From NCBI RefSeq assembly GCF_000786105.1, contig NZ_JTEV01000021.1:1-64000 (forward strand): a stretch of 64,000 nt of DNA. The letters run 5' to 3'. The notes beneath the pieces were generated by a model. It worked only from the letters and a program-made list of their open reading frames with translations, had not been told where the DNA came from and searched no databases. The number at the start of each line of letters is the position of its first letter. Position 1 is the stretch's first letter. The translations under genes and the position numbers were made by a program. Source of the DNA: Bdellovibrio sp. ArHS. GTDB lineage: Bacteria; Bdellovibrionota; Bdellovibrionia; Bdellovibrionales; Bdellovibrionaceae. Below, piece by piece: positions 17,967-27,073 of this stretch.

Positions 17967-19184
17967 ATGCCTATTTTTGAGTACAAAGGTTTATCAAGAG
18001 ACGGAAAAAACGTAAAAGGCGTGGTCGACGCAGAAAATCTGCGCGCGGCCCGCGCTAAATTGAAAAAAGACAATATTTATGTCGTCGACATCCGTGATAA
18101 AAAGAAGCTAGATCCTAAAAAGAAAGCCGGCGTCCGTTCTACCGCGAAGGTGGGTGTCAAAGAGTTGGCCCTGATGACGCGACAATTAGCGACGCTGATC
18201 AAGGCAAATATTCCCCTGGTGGATGCTTTAACTGCCGTGTCTGAACAGGTTGAAAATGCGGCTTTATCTGAGGCCATTGCTGACTGTAAGAACATGGTGA
18301 ATGAGGGTTCTCCTTTTCACAAAGCCCTTTCCAAGTATCCCAATATCTTTACGAATATTTACATTTCAATGGTGGAAGCCGGTGAAATGTCAGGCAGTCT
18401 GGATGTGATCTTGATGCGTCTGGCAGAGTTCACCGAAGCGCAAGCGGACCTGCGCGCCAAGGTCAGCAGTGCCATGACCTACCCTATTATTATGATGGCT
18501 GTAACCTTGGGTCTTTTGGGATTCCTCTTTGTCTTCCTCATTCCTAAAATGGTGACCGTTTTTGAGTCCGCTCCGAATTTGCAGCTTCCCTGGTATACGG
18601 TGACTCTCATTGATGCCAGTCAGTTCGTCGTGAACTATTGGTATCTTTTGGTTGGTAGCGCCTTGATCATGTATCTTCTTTTCAAAAACTGGAAAAGCAC
18701 CCCTGCAGGTCGCAATCAGTGGGATGCGATCTCTTTGAAGCTTCCGATCGTAGGCCCCACGGTCCGCATGGTCGCGGTATCCCGCTTCACCAGAACCTTA
18801 GCCACGCTTCTGACCGGCGGCGTCCCTATGCTTGCCGCGTTGGATATCGTTCGTAACGTTGTGAACAATCATGTTTTGGCGCAAGCTATTGACGAAGCCC
18901 GTTCGAATATCTCAGAGGGTGAATCCATTGCCGGCCCCTTAAAAAAATCCGGTCAGTTCCCGCCGATCGTCATCCACATGGTCAACATTGGTGAAAAAAC
19001 CGGCGAACTGGAAAACATGCTTTCTCAGGTTTCTGACGCCTACGACTTTCAGGTGAAAACAAAGCTGGAAGGTCTGACCAGTCTGATGGGTCCCGTGGTC
19101 ATTGTCCTGATGGGTTTTGCGATCGGTATGATCGTGGTCGCCGTGATGGTGCCCATGTTTGAAATGGCAAACATCGCTGGTTAA
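17967..19184 (+). CDS. gspF: Type II secretion inner-membrane platform protein GspF
   Basis: A 405-residue protein with the duplicated T2SSF helical domain (LALMTRQLATLIKANIPLVDAL, and its repeat VSRFTRTLATLLTGGVPMLAAL). Three membrane helices lie near residues 170-192, 222-242 and 375-398. GspF is the polytopic core of the assembly platform and contacts GspE and GspL. It starts about 50 bases after gspE and is followed by a gap of about 160 bases before gspG, the only sizeable break within the first half of the operon. Confidence 0.95.
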   Translation: MPIFEYKGLSRDGKNVKGVVDAENLRAARAKLKKDNIYVVDIRDKKKLDPKKKAGVRSTAKVGVKELALMTRQLATLIKANIPLVDALTAVSEQVENAALSEAIADCKNMVNEGSPFHKALSKYPNIFTNIYISMVEAGEMSGSLDVILMRLAEFTEAQADLRAKVSSAMTYPIIMMAVTLGLLGFLFVFLIPKMVTVFESAPNLQLPWYTVTLIDASQFVVNYWYLLVGSALIMYLLFKNWKSTPAGRNQWDAISLKLPIVGPTVRMVAVSRFTRTLATLLTGGVPMLAALDIVRNVVNNHVLAQAIDEARSNISEGESIAGPLKKSGQFPPIVIHMVNIGEKTGELENMLSQVSDAYDFQVKTKLEGLTSLMGPVVIVLMGFAIGMIVVAVMVPMFEMANIAG

Positions 19185-19289
19185 TAGTTAAAGTGAAATA
19201 TCAACTTTAGTCTATATCCTCTCTAAAGTCGGGTTCAAAGTTTTTTGAAACTCTGGAAGTTCTCATTCGAGTCAAGGCCGTGACTGTGC

Positions 19290-19318
19290 TTTACCTGGAA
19301 TGGGACCTCTGCTATTCT
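19290..19318 (+). promoter_or_regulatory. Possible promoter upstream of gspG
   Basis: TTTACC (19290-19295) and TATTCT (19313-19318) are separated by exactly 17 bases, about 30 bases before the gspG start. Each hexamer matches the sigma70 consensus at four of six positions. The gap between gspF and gspG also contains an inverted repeat ACTTTAG/CTAAAGT near 19207-19232. An internal promoter would let the major pseudopilin, needed in excess, be expressed above the rest. This is inference from pattern and spacing. Confidence 0.45.
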
Positions 19319-19347
19319 CAACATCTGTTAAACATAAGGAGTAAGTA

Positions 19348-19758
19348 ATGTCTCTTCTCAAAAACCGCAAGGGTATGACGTTGATCGAAATCATGATCGT
19401 CCTTGCGATCATCGGTAGTATCGCAGCTCTTCTTCTTCCCAACATCACTGGACAGTTGGATAAGTCCAAAGTGAAAGAAGCTAAAATTCAGCTGACTCAA
19501 GTTGTAAACGCTCTTTCTATGTACTACACCGATTGCGGCCACTACCCTCAATCTTTGGAAGGTTTGACGAAAGCGGATGCGGATTGTTCCAACTGGGGTC
19601 CTGAACCTTACTATAAAAAAGATCTTAAAGATCCATTTGGCAATGAACTTGTTTATGAACGCGAAGGCTCTGAATACACGTTGAAGTCTTTGGGTAAGGA
19701 CCGCCGTGAAGGTGGCTCTGGAAACGATAAAGATATCACTCTCGACGACATTCAGTAA
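19348..19758 (+). CDS. gspG: Type II secretion major pseudopilin GspG
   Basis: AAGGAG lies 6 bases before the ATG at 19348. The 136-residue protein has a short basic leader cut after glycine (KG-MTLIEIMIVLAIIG), with Glu at position +5 of the mature protein, followed by the hydrophobic helix and the conserved GspG body (YYTDCGHYPQSLEGL, DPFGNELVYE). A C-terminal acidic tail could bind calcium as in other GspG proteins. It polymerises into the pseudopilus that pushes substrates through GspD. Processing needs a prepilin peptidase, which is not in this window. Confidence 0.96.
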   Translation: MSLLKNRKGMTLIEIMIVLAIIGSIAALLLPNITGQLDKSKVKEAKIQLTQVVNALSMYYTDCGHYPQSLEGLTKADADCSNWGPEPYYKKDLKDPFGNELVYEREGSEYTLKSLGKDRREGGSGNDKDITLDDIQ

Positions 19759-19762
19759 GTTC

Positions 19763-20353
19763 ATGCGTTCACAAAAGGGCTTCACGCTAATTGAAATCAT
19801 GATCGTGCTGGCAATTCTCGGCGCGGTCGTGGCGTTGGTAGCCCCTCGCTTCGTCAAAAGAGAAGGCAACATCAAAGCGGTTGCGCGAAACTTCATTGTT
19901 CTGAGCAAGGAAATCCGCAACAAAGCCCGTCTGACCAATTCCACCTACCGCTTGGTGATCAACATGGATGCCCAGGATGAAGCCTATTGGGTCGAAAGAG
20001 CCAATGGGCCTCAGCCCGTCGATCCGAAGATGTACGAAGAGGCTTTAAAGAAAGACTCGGAAAAAGAAGAGGATGCACCCCCACCCCTTTTCCAGATCGA
20101 CAAGTCCCTCACAAAAGGCGAAAAAAAACTTCCGAGCGGACTGCGCTTTGGCTCTGTCGAAACCATCAATATGAAGTCCCCTATTACGTCGGGCATGGCC
20201 TATATTCATTTTTTCCCCGAAGGCTTCGTGGAAGCGGCCGCCGTGCAAATTACGAACGGAAATAATTTAACTTGGACTCTTGTTTTTAATCCTTTAACGG
20301 GTCAAGCTGATATTATAGAAAAAGCTTCTTCGTTAAAGGATGTCCAACGGTGA
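19763..20353 (+). CDS. gspH: Type II secretion minor pseudopilin GspH
   Basis: Starts at the ATG at 19763, four bases after the gspG stop; the upstream extension of the frame only overlaps gspG. The product of 196 residues has a type IV prepilin leader (QKG-FTLIEIMIVLAILG) and a globular C-terminal part with an acidic insert. Identity as GspH follows from order (G-H-I-J-K) and size. Its stop overlaps the gspI start as GTGA. Confidence 0.88.
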   Translation: MRSQKGFTLIEIMIVLAILGAVVALVAPRFVKREGNIKAVARNFIVLSKEIRNKARLTNSTYRLVINMDAQDEAYWVERANGPQPVDPKMYEEALKKDSEKEEDAPPPLFQIDKSLTKGEKKLPSGLRFGSVETINMKSPITSGMAYIHFFPEGFVEAAAVQITNGNNLTWTLVFNPLTGQADIIEKASSLKDVQR

Positions 20354-20859
20354 GGAATAGAAAAGGTTTTACGCTGATAGAAACGGTGATGGCTTTGGTC
20401 ATCCTGTCTTCGGGTTTGCTATTATTGGCAAATTCCTGGAGCGGTAGTTTCATGCGTGTGCGTAAAACCCAGCTTTCCACCGAAGTTGCCGCCCTCTTAG
20501 AACGCAAAATGGTTGAAGTCGAAATGGAGTATCAGGGAAAACCCCTCGACTCTATCCCTGAAGAAAAGGAAGACGACTTCGGTTCTGAATATCCTCAGTA
20601 TTCCTGGCGTATGACCTCTAAGGAATTTGAAGTTCCCGATTTTTCGGCGACTTTAACCGCGCAAGCCGGTGGCGCCGACGAACTGACTTTAACCATTATG
20701 AAAACCCTGGCAGAACACCTGGGGAAATCCATCAAAGAAGTGAAGGTCACGGTTATCTACAAGGGCGCCAAAAAACCTTTGGAGTTTTCCGCGACTCAGT
20801 ATTTTGTGGATTACGACAAACAATTACCACTTCCTTCCATCCCTGGTGCGGGAGGCTGA
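20350..20859 (+). CDS. gspI: Type II secretion minor pseudopilin GspI
   Basis: Begins with GTG at 20350 overlapping the gspH stop. The 169-residue product has a prepilin leader (RKG-FTLIETVMALVILSSG) with Glu+5. GspI forms the core of the pseudopilus tip with GspJ and GspK. The typical ALLERKMVEVE segment follows the helix. Only two bases separate its stop from the gspJ start. Confidence 0.9.
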   Translation: MRNRKGFTLIETVMALVILSSGLLLLANSWSGSFMRVRKTQLSTEVAALLERKMVEVEMEYQGKPLDSIPEEKEDDFGSEYPQYSWRMTSKEFEVPDFSATLTAQAGGADELTLTIMKTLAEHLGKSIKEVKVTVIYKGAKKPLEFSATQYFVDYDKQLPLPSIPGAGG

Positions 20860-20861
20860 TC

Positions 20862-21704
20862 ATGAGAAACAGAAAAGGTTTCACCATGATCGAGCTGATG
20901 ATCACAATTGCGATCTTAGCCACTCTCACCGTTTTAACAGCTCAATCCATCACTCAAGCGATCAAAGCCAAAGGAAAGCTTCAGGATCAGATCGATGATG
21001 TTTCACGTATGCGCGATGCCATGCGTTTGGTGGAACGAGATATCAATCTTGCCTATCACTACCGCGATCTTGAAAAGGAAATGGAGCAAATCTTAAAAAA
21101 GAAAAACTCCACCAACAACGGAAACCCCGCAACCCCTGGAATTATTCCGGACCCCAACCAAGACCCCAACAATCGCCGCGAGGTTCCCCGTCGCGATCCT
21201 GAAACACACTTCGTCGGCACCGGTGAAAGCCTGAACTTGGTGACGATGAACAACGCCCGCACGACGCGCAACACGGCCCAGGCGGACTTTATTGAAGTGG
21301 GTTACGCGGTGAAAGATTGTAAAAATCTTCGCAATGAATCCGCCTCGTCGAAGTGTCTTTGGCGACGAAGCACCCCCTATGTGGATTTGGATGTCACCAA
21401 AGGCGGTGACGAAGTGGTTCTTCTGGAAAATGTTTCGGAGTTCAAGCTGCGCTATATGGGAAAAGGCAAACAAGACTGGGTGACCGATTGGCGCACTGAC
21501 GCCCAAGGTGATGGTGCGACCAAAGGAAAATTCCCGCAGGCCGTGGAAGTCTCTTTGACGGTTGAGAAAAAAGAAAAAGGCAAATCGAAAAAATACTCGA
21601 TGCAAGCCATCGTCCCCATCCACTTCCCTAACAATCCTGAGGAGGCAGCAAATGCGCAAGGAAATCAAAGTTCTTGGCCGCAACCTAGCGGTCCCACTCA
21701 GTAA
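20862..21704 (+). CDS. gspJ: Type II secretion minor pseudopilin GspJ
   Basis: A 280-residue pseudopilin with leader RKG-FTMIELMITIAILAT and the GspJ-type region RMRDAMRLVERDINLAYHYRD after the helix. It contains a low-complexity, proline- and asparagine-rich insert around residues 80-110 (PATPGIIPDPNQDPNNRRE), and its C-terminus is rich in Pro, Gln and Asn. It belongs to the I-J-K tip complex. Its end overlaps the beginning of gspK by 53 bases. Confidence 0.92.
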   Translation: MRNRKGFTMIELMITIAILATLTVLTAQSITQAIKAKGKLQDQIDDVSRMRDAMRLVERDINLAYHYRDLEKEMEQILKKKNSTNNGNPATPGIIPDPNQDPNNRREVPRRDPETHFVGTGESLNLVTMNNARTTRNTAQADFIEVGYAVKDCKNLRNESASSKCLWRRSTPYVDLDVTKGGDEVVLLENVSEFKLRYMGKGKQDWVTDWRTDAQGDGATKGKFPQAVEVSLTVEKKEKGKSKKYSMQAIVPIHFPNNPEEAANAQGNQSSWPQPSGPTQ

Positions 21705-22926
21705 TCAACGGGGCGTGGCCATGATGGTGGCCGTCGCCTGCATTATGCTGATTATGTATTTTGCAATGGAAGTGTCCTACGACTCCAACGTGGAATATTT
21801 GGTAAATTCGCAAAGTCTGAATCGAGTGAAGGCTTATTACGCCGCGAAGTCGGGCATGCAGCTTAGTCTTTTGCGGATTAAAATTTACCAACAAGCACAA
21901 AGTAAATTTGGTGCCCAATTAGGCAATAGCCCCATGCTGGATCAAATTTGGAAATTCCCTTTCGCCTGGCCTTTGCCGATTCCGGACGAACTGAGTGCGG
22001 TCGACAAAGATAATTTCAAAAAAATCTTCAAGGAATCCTCGATGGATTCCAGCTACCTGGTCACGATCGAAGATGAAGGCTCGAAGATTGACTTGAATGA
22101 CCTGAACTCGCCGTCAAAAACCTTGCAGGACATGACCAAAAGGCAGCTTCTGAATATCTTTGAACAAAAGAAACAGGAAGACGAAAATTTCGCGCGTGAA
22201 TATGGAAATATTCGCTTTGAGGAATTGATTAACAACATCGCCGACTGGATGAGTCCGAAATCGCAATCTTTAAACGGCGGCGATAAAAGATCAAACTACG
22301 CGGAACTAAACCAATTGTCCCAGACGGACTATTACCCGCCCAATCGCGCCTTCCGCACTCTTGCAGAACTGCACATGGTGCCGGGAATGACCGACACTTT
22401 TTTTGAGCTTCTTCAGCCACGAGTCACCATCTACGGCATGAAAGGCATCAATCCTAATCTGGCCACGAAGGACGTTTTAAAATCTCTTGATCCCGCGATG
22501 ACTGACGAAGTCGTCGCAGAAATCATCAAACGGCGAGACAGCGAAGAAGAAGGCGGTCCCTTTAAGTGCGACCAAGGCGGCGGCAGCCAAGACTTCTGGG
22601 GCTTCGTCCAACAAAAAGGCGTGCGCATTATGGGAAATCCCGAGGACATCCCTATGACCTGTGACACCGTCATGAACTTCAAAATCAGAAGCACGGGTGA
22701 ATTTGCCGGAGCCACTCGCGAGATCACGGCCATTGTCATGGATTTGAATCGTGCCGCGACCAAAATCAAATCCTTCGTGGATAAAGAAAAACAAGATCCC
22801 AACAATCCAGAAGATCCCAATAAACCAAAAAATCCAGGCAGCGGCAGTGGTGGCAACGCCAATAACAACCAAGCCAATCAAGTCCCCAAGGGCCCGCCAA
22901 GAATCGTCTTCTGGCAAGAACGCTAG
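21652..22926 (+). CDS. gspK: Type II secretion tip pseudopilin GspK
   Basis: I choose the ATG at 21652 because GGAGG lies 6 bases upstream; the frame is open further back inside gspJ. The 424-residue product has a leader (NQRG-VAMMVAVACIM) without Glu+5, as expected for GspK. The SAM-like GspK domain follows (KAYYAAKSGMQL, GSKIDLNDLN, FRTLAELHMVPGMT). The C-terminus is a Pro/Asn/Gly-rich tail that could be flexible. GspK caps the pseudopilus. Confidence 0.93.
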   Translation: MRKEIKVLGRNLAVPLSNQRGVAMMVAVACIMLIMYFAMEVSYDSNVEYLVNSQSLNRVKAYYAAKSGMQLSLLRIKIYQQAQSKFGAQLGNSPMLDQIWKFPFAWPLPIPDELSAVDKDNFKKIFKESSMDSSYLVTIEDEGSKIDLNDLNSPSKTLQDMTKRQLLNIFEQKKQEDENFAREYGNIRFEELINNIADWMSPKSQSLNGGDKRSNYAELNQLSQTDYYPPNRAFRTLAELHMVPGMTDTFFELLQPRVTIYGMKGINPNLATKDVLKSLDPAMTDEVVAEIIKRRDSEEEGGPFKCDQGGGSQDFWGFVQQKGVRIMGNPEDIPMTCDTVMNFKIRSTGEFAGATREITAIVMDLNRAATKIKSFVDKEKQDPNNPEDPNKPKNPGSGSGGNANNNQANQVPKGPPRIVFWQER

Positions 22927-23054
22927 TGCCTAGACAATAGTCCATCTTTACACAGCACCGACAGAGCCCGGAAGGCGTGCCGCTAACTTAAAATGCTATA
23001 CACCACGCCGAACCTCGCATAAACTTAGGTCAAGGATTCATGGAGGAATTCACG

Positions 23055-24725
23055 GTGAAGTCAGTAGGCATAGACATAGGTTCTAGCAGTATCAAAATTG
23101 TGGAGATGACTAGCTCGTCCAAAGGCTTTCAAGTCACGCAGTTCATCGAACACGCCTTGAATATTGCTCCCGGCGCGGACCAAGAACTTGAAGTCATCGA
23201 GTTTTTAAGAAACTTCACCGCCACCTACGATCCGAATCAGACAAAATTCATTCTTGCCCTTCGCCAAGACCGTGTCGCGATTCGCAATAAATTCTTTCCT
23301 TTCAATGATCGCATCAAAATCTCTAAGAGCTTAGCGTTTGAGTTGGAAGAGGATATTCCTTTTTCCTCTGACAATGCCGTCTTTGACGCGAAAATCGTTC
23401 GCACTGTGGGCGGCGGTGCTGAAGTTCTTGCCTGTGCTGCGCCAAAAATCCACGTGCAAAATTGCATTCAGCGTAGTCAAGACGCCGGCATTGATCCTGC
23501 AATTATTTCGGCCGAAGGCACAGCGCTGGCCAATGTATTTGAGCGCTGGAATGAGGCGCCTCCAGCCCTGCTGCCACCAAGCATTGCTTTGAACGACGAA
23601 GAGAACAGACCTGTTCGACATGTGAATTTGATATTGAACATCGGGCACACTCGCACTTTAGTGAGTGCCTTTGAAGGCAACTCTTTGATTGCTGTTCGTT
23701 CTGTTCTCTGGGGCGGAAAAAATATCGCCGAAGCGATTGCGAAGAAATATGAAATCCCGTTCTTGGAAGCGATCAAAGAACTGCAAACCAAAGCGTTCAT
23801 CCTGACCAACAAACAGGGCGCCACTTTCGATCAGGTGACCTTCTCTGACACTATTGCCAAGAGCGTGCGCGAATTGGCTCGCGATCTTCAGTTGTCGATC
23901 CTAGAGTTGAAAAGCGAATTTAACGCGCAAATAGATTCCATCGGCCTGACCGGAGGAGTTTCGCAAATTCAGAATGTCGGTCCCTTCCTGACACAAATTT
24001 TGGAAGTTCCGGTCAACCGCACTTCCACTTTGGATCTGATTCCCAACGTTCTTTTCGAGCGTTCTGCTTACAATGGCGCCAAAGCCGGTGTGGCTTTGGG
24101 TTTGGCCATCGAGGGATTTAAAAAACCTCGCAACCCTCCGGTGAATTTCCTGCGCGGAGAATTCGCAAAAGAAAATCACCAGATGAAAATGTTCTGGGAA
24201 AAATGGGGACATACCGCGAAGGTCGCCACCGCTGCCGTTCTGGTTCTTTTCGTTTACACGTCACTGCGCGAAAGCTTTTCGGTCAGTCTGGCGGACCGAA
24301 CCCAAGAGGTTCTGAAGGATCAGGCAAAAACCGTCGCGGGCTTACGCGGCCGCAATGCCTCTGAAAATGGAATTCGCAAGTACATTCGTGACAACAAAAA
24401 GCGCGCCGCGGATTTAAAAACTTTGGCCAGCGTGGCGAATATGAACTCAGCGCTGGATGTGATCAAAAAAGTGAATGATGCGACCCCGGCTAAGACGGCA
24501 CTGACATTGGATGTGCAACAGCTTGCGGTGACAGATGCTTCCGTGCAAATACAGGGCTACGTCAACACCGCCCAGGAAGCTTCTTTGTTACAGCAGTCTT
24601 TAAAGAATATCACAGCGGATGGCCAAGTCAGAACGCAAAGATCCACGCTTAAACCTCTGCAAGGCCGTACCGCCTTTTCATTCAGCTTTAGCGTCGATCG
24701 TGGCATTCAAAAGGTGACAAGATGA
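23055..24725 (+). CDS. gspL: Type II secretion protein GspL (PilM-like actin fold plus periplasmic domain)
   Basis: The GTG at 23055 has GGAGGA 7 bases upstream, stronger than the in-frame ATG at 23040. The 556-residue protein opens with an actin/FtsA-like phosphate loop GIDIGSSSIKIVEM typical of PilM. The cytoplasmic domain runs to about residue 375, a membrane helix sits at about 384-402, and a periplasmic PilN/GspL-like domain follows. It recruits GspE to the membrane platform. A gap of about 130 bases separates it from gspK. The strong PilM resemblance of the first half suggests a PilM-PilN-like fused arrangement. Confidence 0.88.
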   Translation: MKSVGIDIGSSSIKIVEMTSSSKGFQVTQFIEHALNIAPGADQELEVIEFLRNFTATYDPNQTKFILALRQDRVAIRNKFFPFNDRIKISKSLAFELEEDIPFSSDNAVFDAKIVRTVGGGAEVLACAAPKIHVQNCIQRSQDAGIDPAIISAEGTALANVFERWNEAPPALLPPSIALNDEENRPVRHVNLILNIGHTRTLVSAFEGNSLIAVRSVLWGGKNIAEAIAKKYEIPFLEAIKELQTKAFILTNKQGATFDQVTFSDTIAKSVRELARDLQLSILELKSEFNAQIDSIGLTGGVSQIQNVGPFLTQILEVPVNRTSTLDLIPNVLFERSAYNGAKAGVALGLAIEGFKKPRNPPVNFLRGEFAKENHQMKMFWEKWGHTAKVATAAVLVLFVYTSLRESFSVSLADRTQEVLKDQAKTVAGLRGRNASENGIRKYIRDNKKRAADLKTLASVANMNSALDVIKKVNDATPAKTALTLDVQQLAVTDASVQIQGYVNTAQEASLLQQSLKNITADGQVRTQRSTLKPLQGRTAFSFSFSVDRGIQKVTR

Positions 24726-25411
24726 ATTTAGACGACTTGAAGGACCGATTTGTCAGTGATGCCCGCGTGACCTGGGAACGCATCCAGGATAGCGGAGTTT
24801 ACAATCAATTGCGCGACCGTTACGAAAACATGACGCCTGTGATGCAAAAGGTGACAGTCGTTGGTGTCGCCGCTTTGATCGCGTTTATGATTCTGAGTGT
24901 CCCGTATGGGGCCTTTAATCAATCCCAAACTTATGTGGAAGAGTTCGAAAGCAAGCGCATGACGATTCGTGAGCTTCTTAAGGTCAGTCGCGAATCTGCG
25001 GATGTTCCGCAGATTCCTCAGGCCCCCAGTCTGGAGATCGTCCGTAACAGCGTTCAAAACCAATTGACGGCCGCCAACCTGTTACCCGAACAAATAAAAG
25101 GGACTGAGGTTTTAACGAATGATTCCAAAATCGTTCCTCAGAATTTGACGGAAGGTATGTTGCAAGTCAGTCTGGCTAAGCTCAACATCCGTCAGGCCTT
25201 GGATTTGGGACATCAGTTTCAAAGTATCAACGCCAGCGTCAAACTTAAAGACATGGCCATGACAGCCAATGCGGAAGACCCTCGCTATTTCGACGTCACC
25301 TACAAGCTGATTGCGCTGGCGGTGCCAGCGGCTCCAGAGCCGCCGCCTGAAGCTCCGACTCGTCCAGGCTCTCGCAACCGCAACACACCACCCCCTCCTG
25401 GAGACGAATAG
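24722..25411 (+). CDS. gspM: Type II secretion protein GspM
   Basis: Starts with ATGA overlapping the gspL stop. The 229-residue protein has a basic N-terminus, one membrane helix at about residues 44-62, a periplasmic ferredoxin-like domain, and a proline-rich tail (PEPPPEAPTRPG). Position after gspL and the single-helix layout identify it as GspM, which pairs with GspL in the inner-membrane platform. Primary sequence conservation of this family is low, so part of the confidence comes from context. Confidence 0.82.
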   Translation: MNLDDLKDRFVSDARVTWERIQDSGVYNQLRDRYENMTPVMQKVTVVGVAALIAFMILSVPYGAFNQSQTYVEEFESKRMTIRELLKVSRESADVPQIPQAPSLEIVRNSVQNQLTAANLLPEQIKGTEVLTNDSKIVPQNLTEGMLQVSLAKLNIRQALDLGHQFQSINASVKLKDMAMTANAEDPRYFDVTYKLIALAVPAAPEPPPEAPTRPGSRNRNTPPPPGDE

Positions 25412-25413
25412 CG

Positions 25414-26379
25414 ATGGAACAACTTCGTCAACTGCTTAAACTGATCCGTGAAAGCAAAGGTAAAATCGCCGTGATGGTTGTATCTGCCTTTGTTTTTCTG
25501 TTCCTTCTTTTTCCTTTTGACGATCTGAGCGATCTTATTTCATCGCAGGTTTCCCGCCTGACAAACAACTCGGTTTATCTGCAATTTGAACGTCTGAAAA
25601 TGAGTGTGTTTCCTCAGCCTGGCGTGCAAATGGATCAAGTGTATATTGAATCCCTGCGCACCCCGGCCCTCTCGGCACAAGAATTGGTGATCACTCCGTC
25701 TATTTCCGGATTGATTGCGCAGAAACCTTATGGGCATGTTTCAGCAAAAGGTCTTTTAAAAGGTGACGTGGATCTGGTCGTCGGCAAGGGCGCTAAATCC
25801 GACAACGGCATCGAAAGACAGAAGATCGAAATCAAAGCCCAAAAAGTCGCTTTGCATGACGTCAGAGAGCTTGCGAACCTTCCCGTGCTTTTAAAGGGAC
25901 AGATTAATCTGGAAACAACGGCATTGGCGGATTTGACTTTTCAAGAGCAGCCGGATGTTGAAATGGATTTAACCGTGAACCAGTTCGAACTGCCACCGTC
26001 CACGGTGAACACCTTCATGGGTCCTCTGACATTGCCTGACTTAAAATTGGCTTCGGTTGAGCTTAAGGGTCGTTTGGCGGCGGGACGTTTTGTGATTGAA
26101 ACCGGAACCATTGGCAAGCCGGGCGATGAAATTTATGGCACGGTTAAAGGAAATATCGGCATCAATATCGTCAATCGCGGTGGCAGTTTCAGCCCGCAGT
26201 TTGGCGCGTATTCTTTTGATATTGATCTGAAGATCAAACCGAGTTTTCAGGCTCGCGCTTCGACCTTCATTGGCCTTTTAGATGCTTACAAAACACCGGC
26301 GACGGACGGAGCGCAGTTTAAGCTGCGAGTTTCCGCCACCAATCCAGCCCTTCCACCCAGCATTAACAAGATGCGTTAG
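25414..26379 (+). CDS. gspN: Type II secretion protein GspN
   Basis: A 321-residue protein with one N-terminal membrane helix (about residues 16-34) and a long beta-rich periplasmic part (VYLQFERLKMSVFPQPGVQMD, then repeated beta strands). This AsmA-like layout is that of GspN proteins encoded at the end of many delta-proteobacterial gsp operons. It starts two bases after gspM. GspN is dispensable in some T2SS; its role is not well settled. It is the last gene of the operon. Confidence 0.82.
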   Translation: MEQLRQLLKLIRESKGKIAVMVVSAFVFLFLLFPFDDLSDLISSQVSRLTNNSVYLQFERLKMSVFPQPGVQMDQVYIESLRTPALSAQELVITPSISGLIAQKPYGHVSAKGLLKGDVDLVVGKGAKSDNGIERQKIEIKAQKVALHDVRELANLPVLLKGQINLETTALADLTFQEQPDVEMDLTVNQFELPPSTVNTFMGPLTLPDLKLASVELKGRLAAGRFVIETGTIGKPGDEIYGTVKGNIGINIVNRGGSFSPQFGAYSFDIDLKIKPSFQARASTFIGLLDAYKTPATDGAQFKLRVSATNPALPPSINKMR

Positions 26380-26536
26380 TCGAAATCCGATCCCCTCGAG
26401 CGCCCCTGCTATATTGGTCCTGAGGTAAGGGGTTGCCTAAGATTTGCTCACACTCCACAGCAAATATAAGGGAGCTGAAGTCCTTATTGACTTCACTCTT
26501 AATCTGACAAAAAACCAAGTGGTCATTGGAGGGAAA

Positions 26537-26977
26537 ATGTCTGGAGTAAATAAAGTTATTCTTGTAGGTCGTTTAGGTGCTGATCCAGAAGTGAAAGCAA
26601 TCGGTAGCGGGAGCACTGTAGCTCGCCTGAATATCGCGACAAGCGAATCTTGGGTGAAAGACGGTCAAAGACAAGAGCGTACAGAGTGGCACCGTGTAAC
26701 AGTATGGGGCAAACTTGCAGAAATCTGCGGCAAGCATCTTTCTAAAGGTCGCCAAGTCTACGTTGAAGGAAAACTGCAAACGCGTCAGTGGGAAGACCAA
26801 CAAGGTCAAAAACGCTACACGACTGAAATCGTTGCTAGCACAGTTCAATTCTTGGGCTCTGCCGGTGCTGAAGCGGGATCTAGCCGTTCTTCTTCATCTT
26901 CAGGCGGTGATGATTATAATTTCCAAGATTTCGGACCAGAACCAAGTTTTGATTCGAATGACGAAATTCCATTCTAG
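26537..26977 (+). CDS. ssb: Single-stranded DNA-binding protein
   Basis: The ATG at 26537 follows GGAGGG; the upstream part of the frame is not SSB-like. The 146-residue protein has the OB fold ([46 protein letters not shown]), a serine- and glycine-rich linker, and the acidic C-terminal tip DEIPF used to recruit replication and repair proteins. The gap of about 160 bases from gspN probably carries its own promoter, and a strong terminator follows. Confidence 0.97.
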   Translation: MSGVNKVILVGRLGADPEVKAIGSGSTVARLNIATSESWVKDGQRQERTEWHRVTVWGKLAEICGKHLSKGRQVYVEGKLQTRQWEDQQGQKRYTTEIVASTVQFLGSAGAEAGSSRSSSSSGGDDYNFQDFGPEPSFDSNDEIPF

Positions 26978-27010
26978 GGAAAATTACTGACGATTCATTA
27001 GTCACCAGTC

Positions 27011-27040
27011 AAAAGCCCCGATCTTGCATCGGGGCTTTTT
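27011..27040 (+). terminator. Rho-independent terminator after ssb
   Basis: A perfect 12-base-pair stem, AAAAGCCCCGAT (27011-27022) with ATCGGGGCTTTT (27028-27039), around a 5-base loop, running into a T tract. It closes the ssb transcript 33 bases after the stop. Confidence 0.95.
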
Positions 27041-27073
27041 ATTTGGTCTAGCCTCCCCTATAATTAGAGACCT

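Noticed and set aside
19318-19944. A 208-codon minus-strand frame across gspG and gspH
   Set aside because: The pseudopilin genes on the plus strand have leader peptides, ribosome sites and operon order; the antisense frame has none.
26379-26537. A promoter for ssb
   Set aside because: Several TATA-like boxes (TATATT, TATAAG) exist but none has an acceptable -35 at 16-18 bases.
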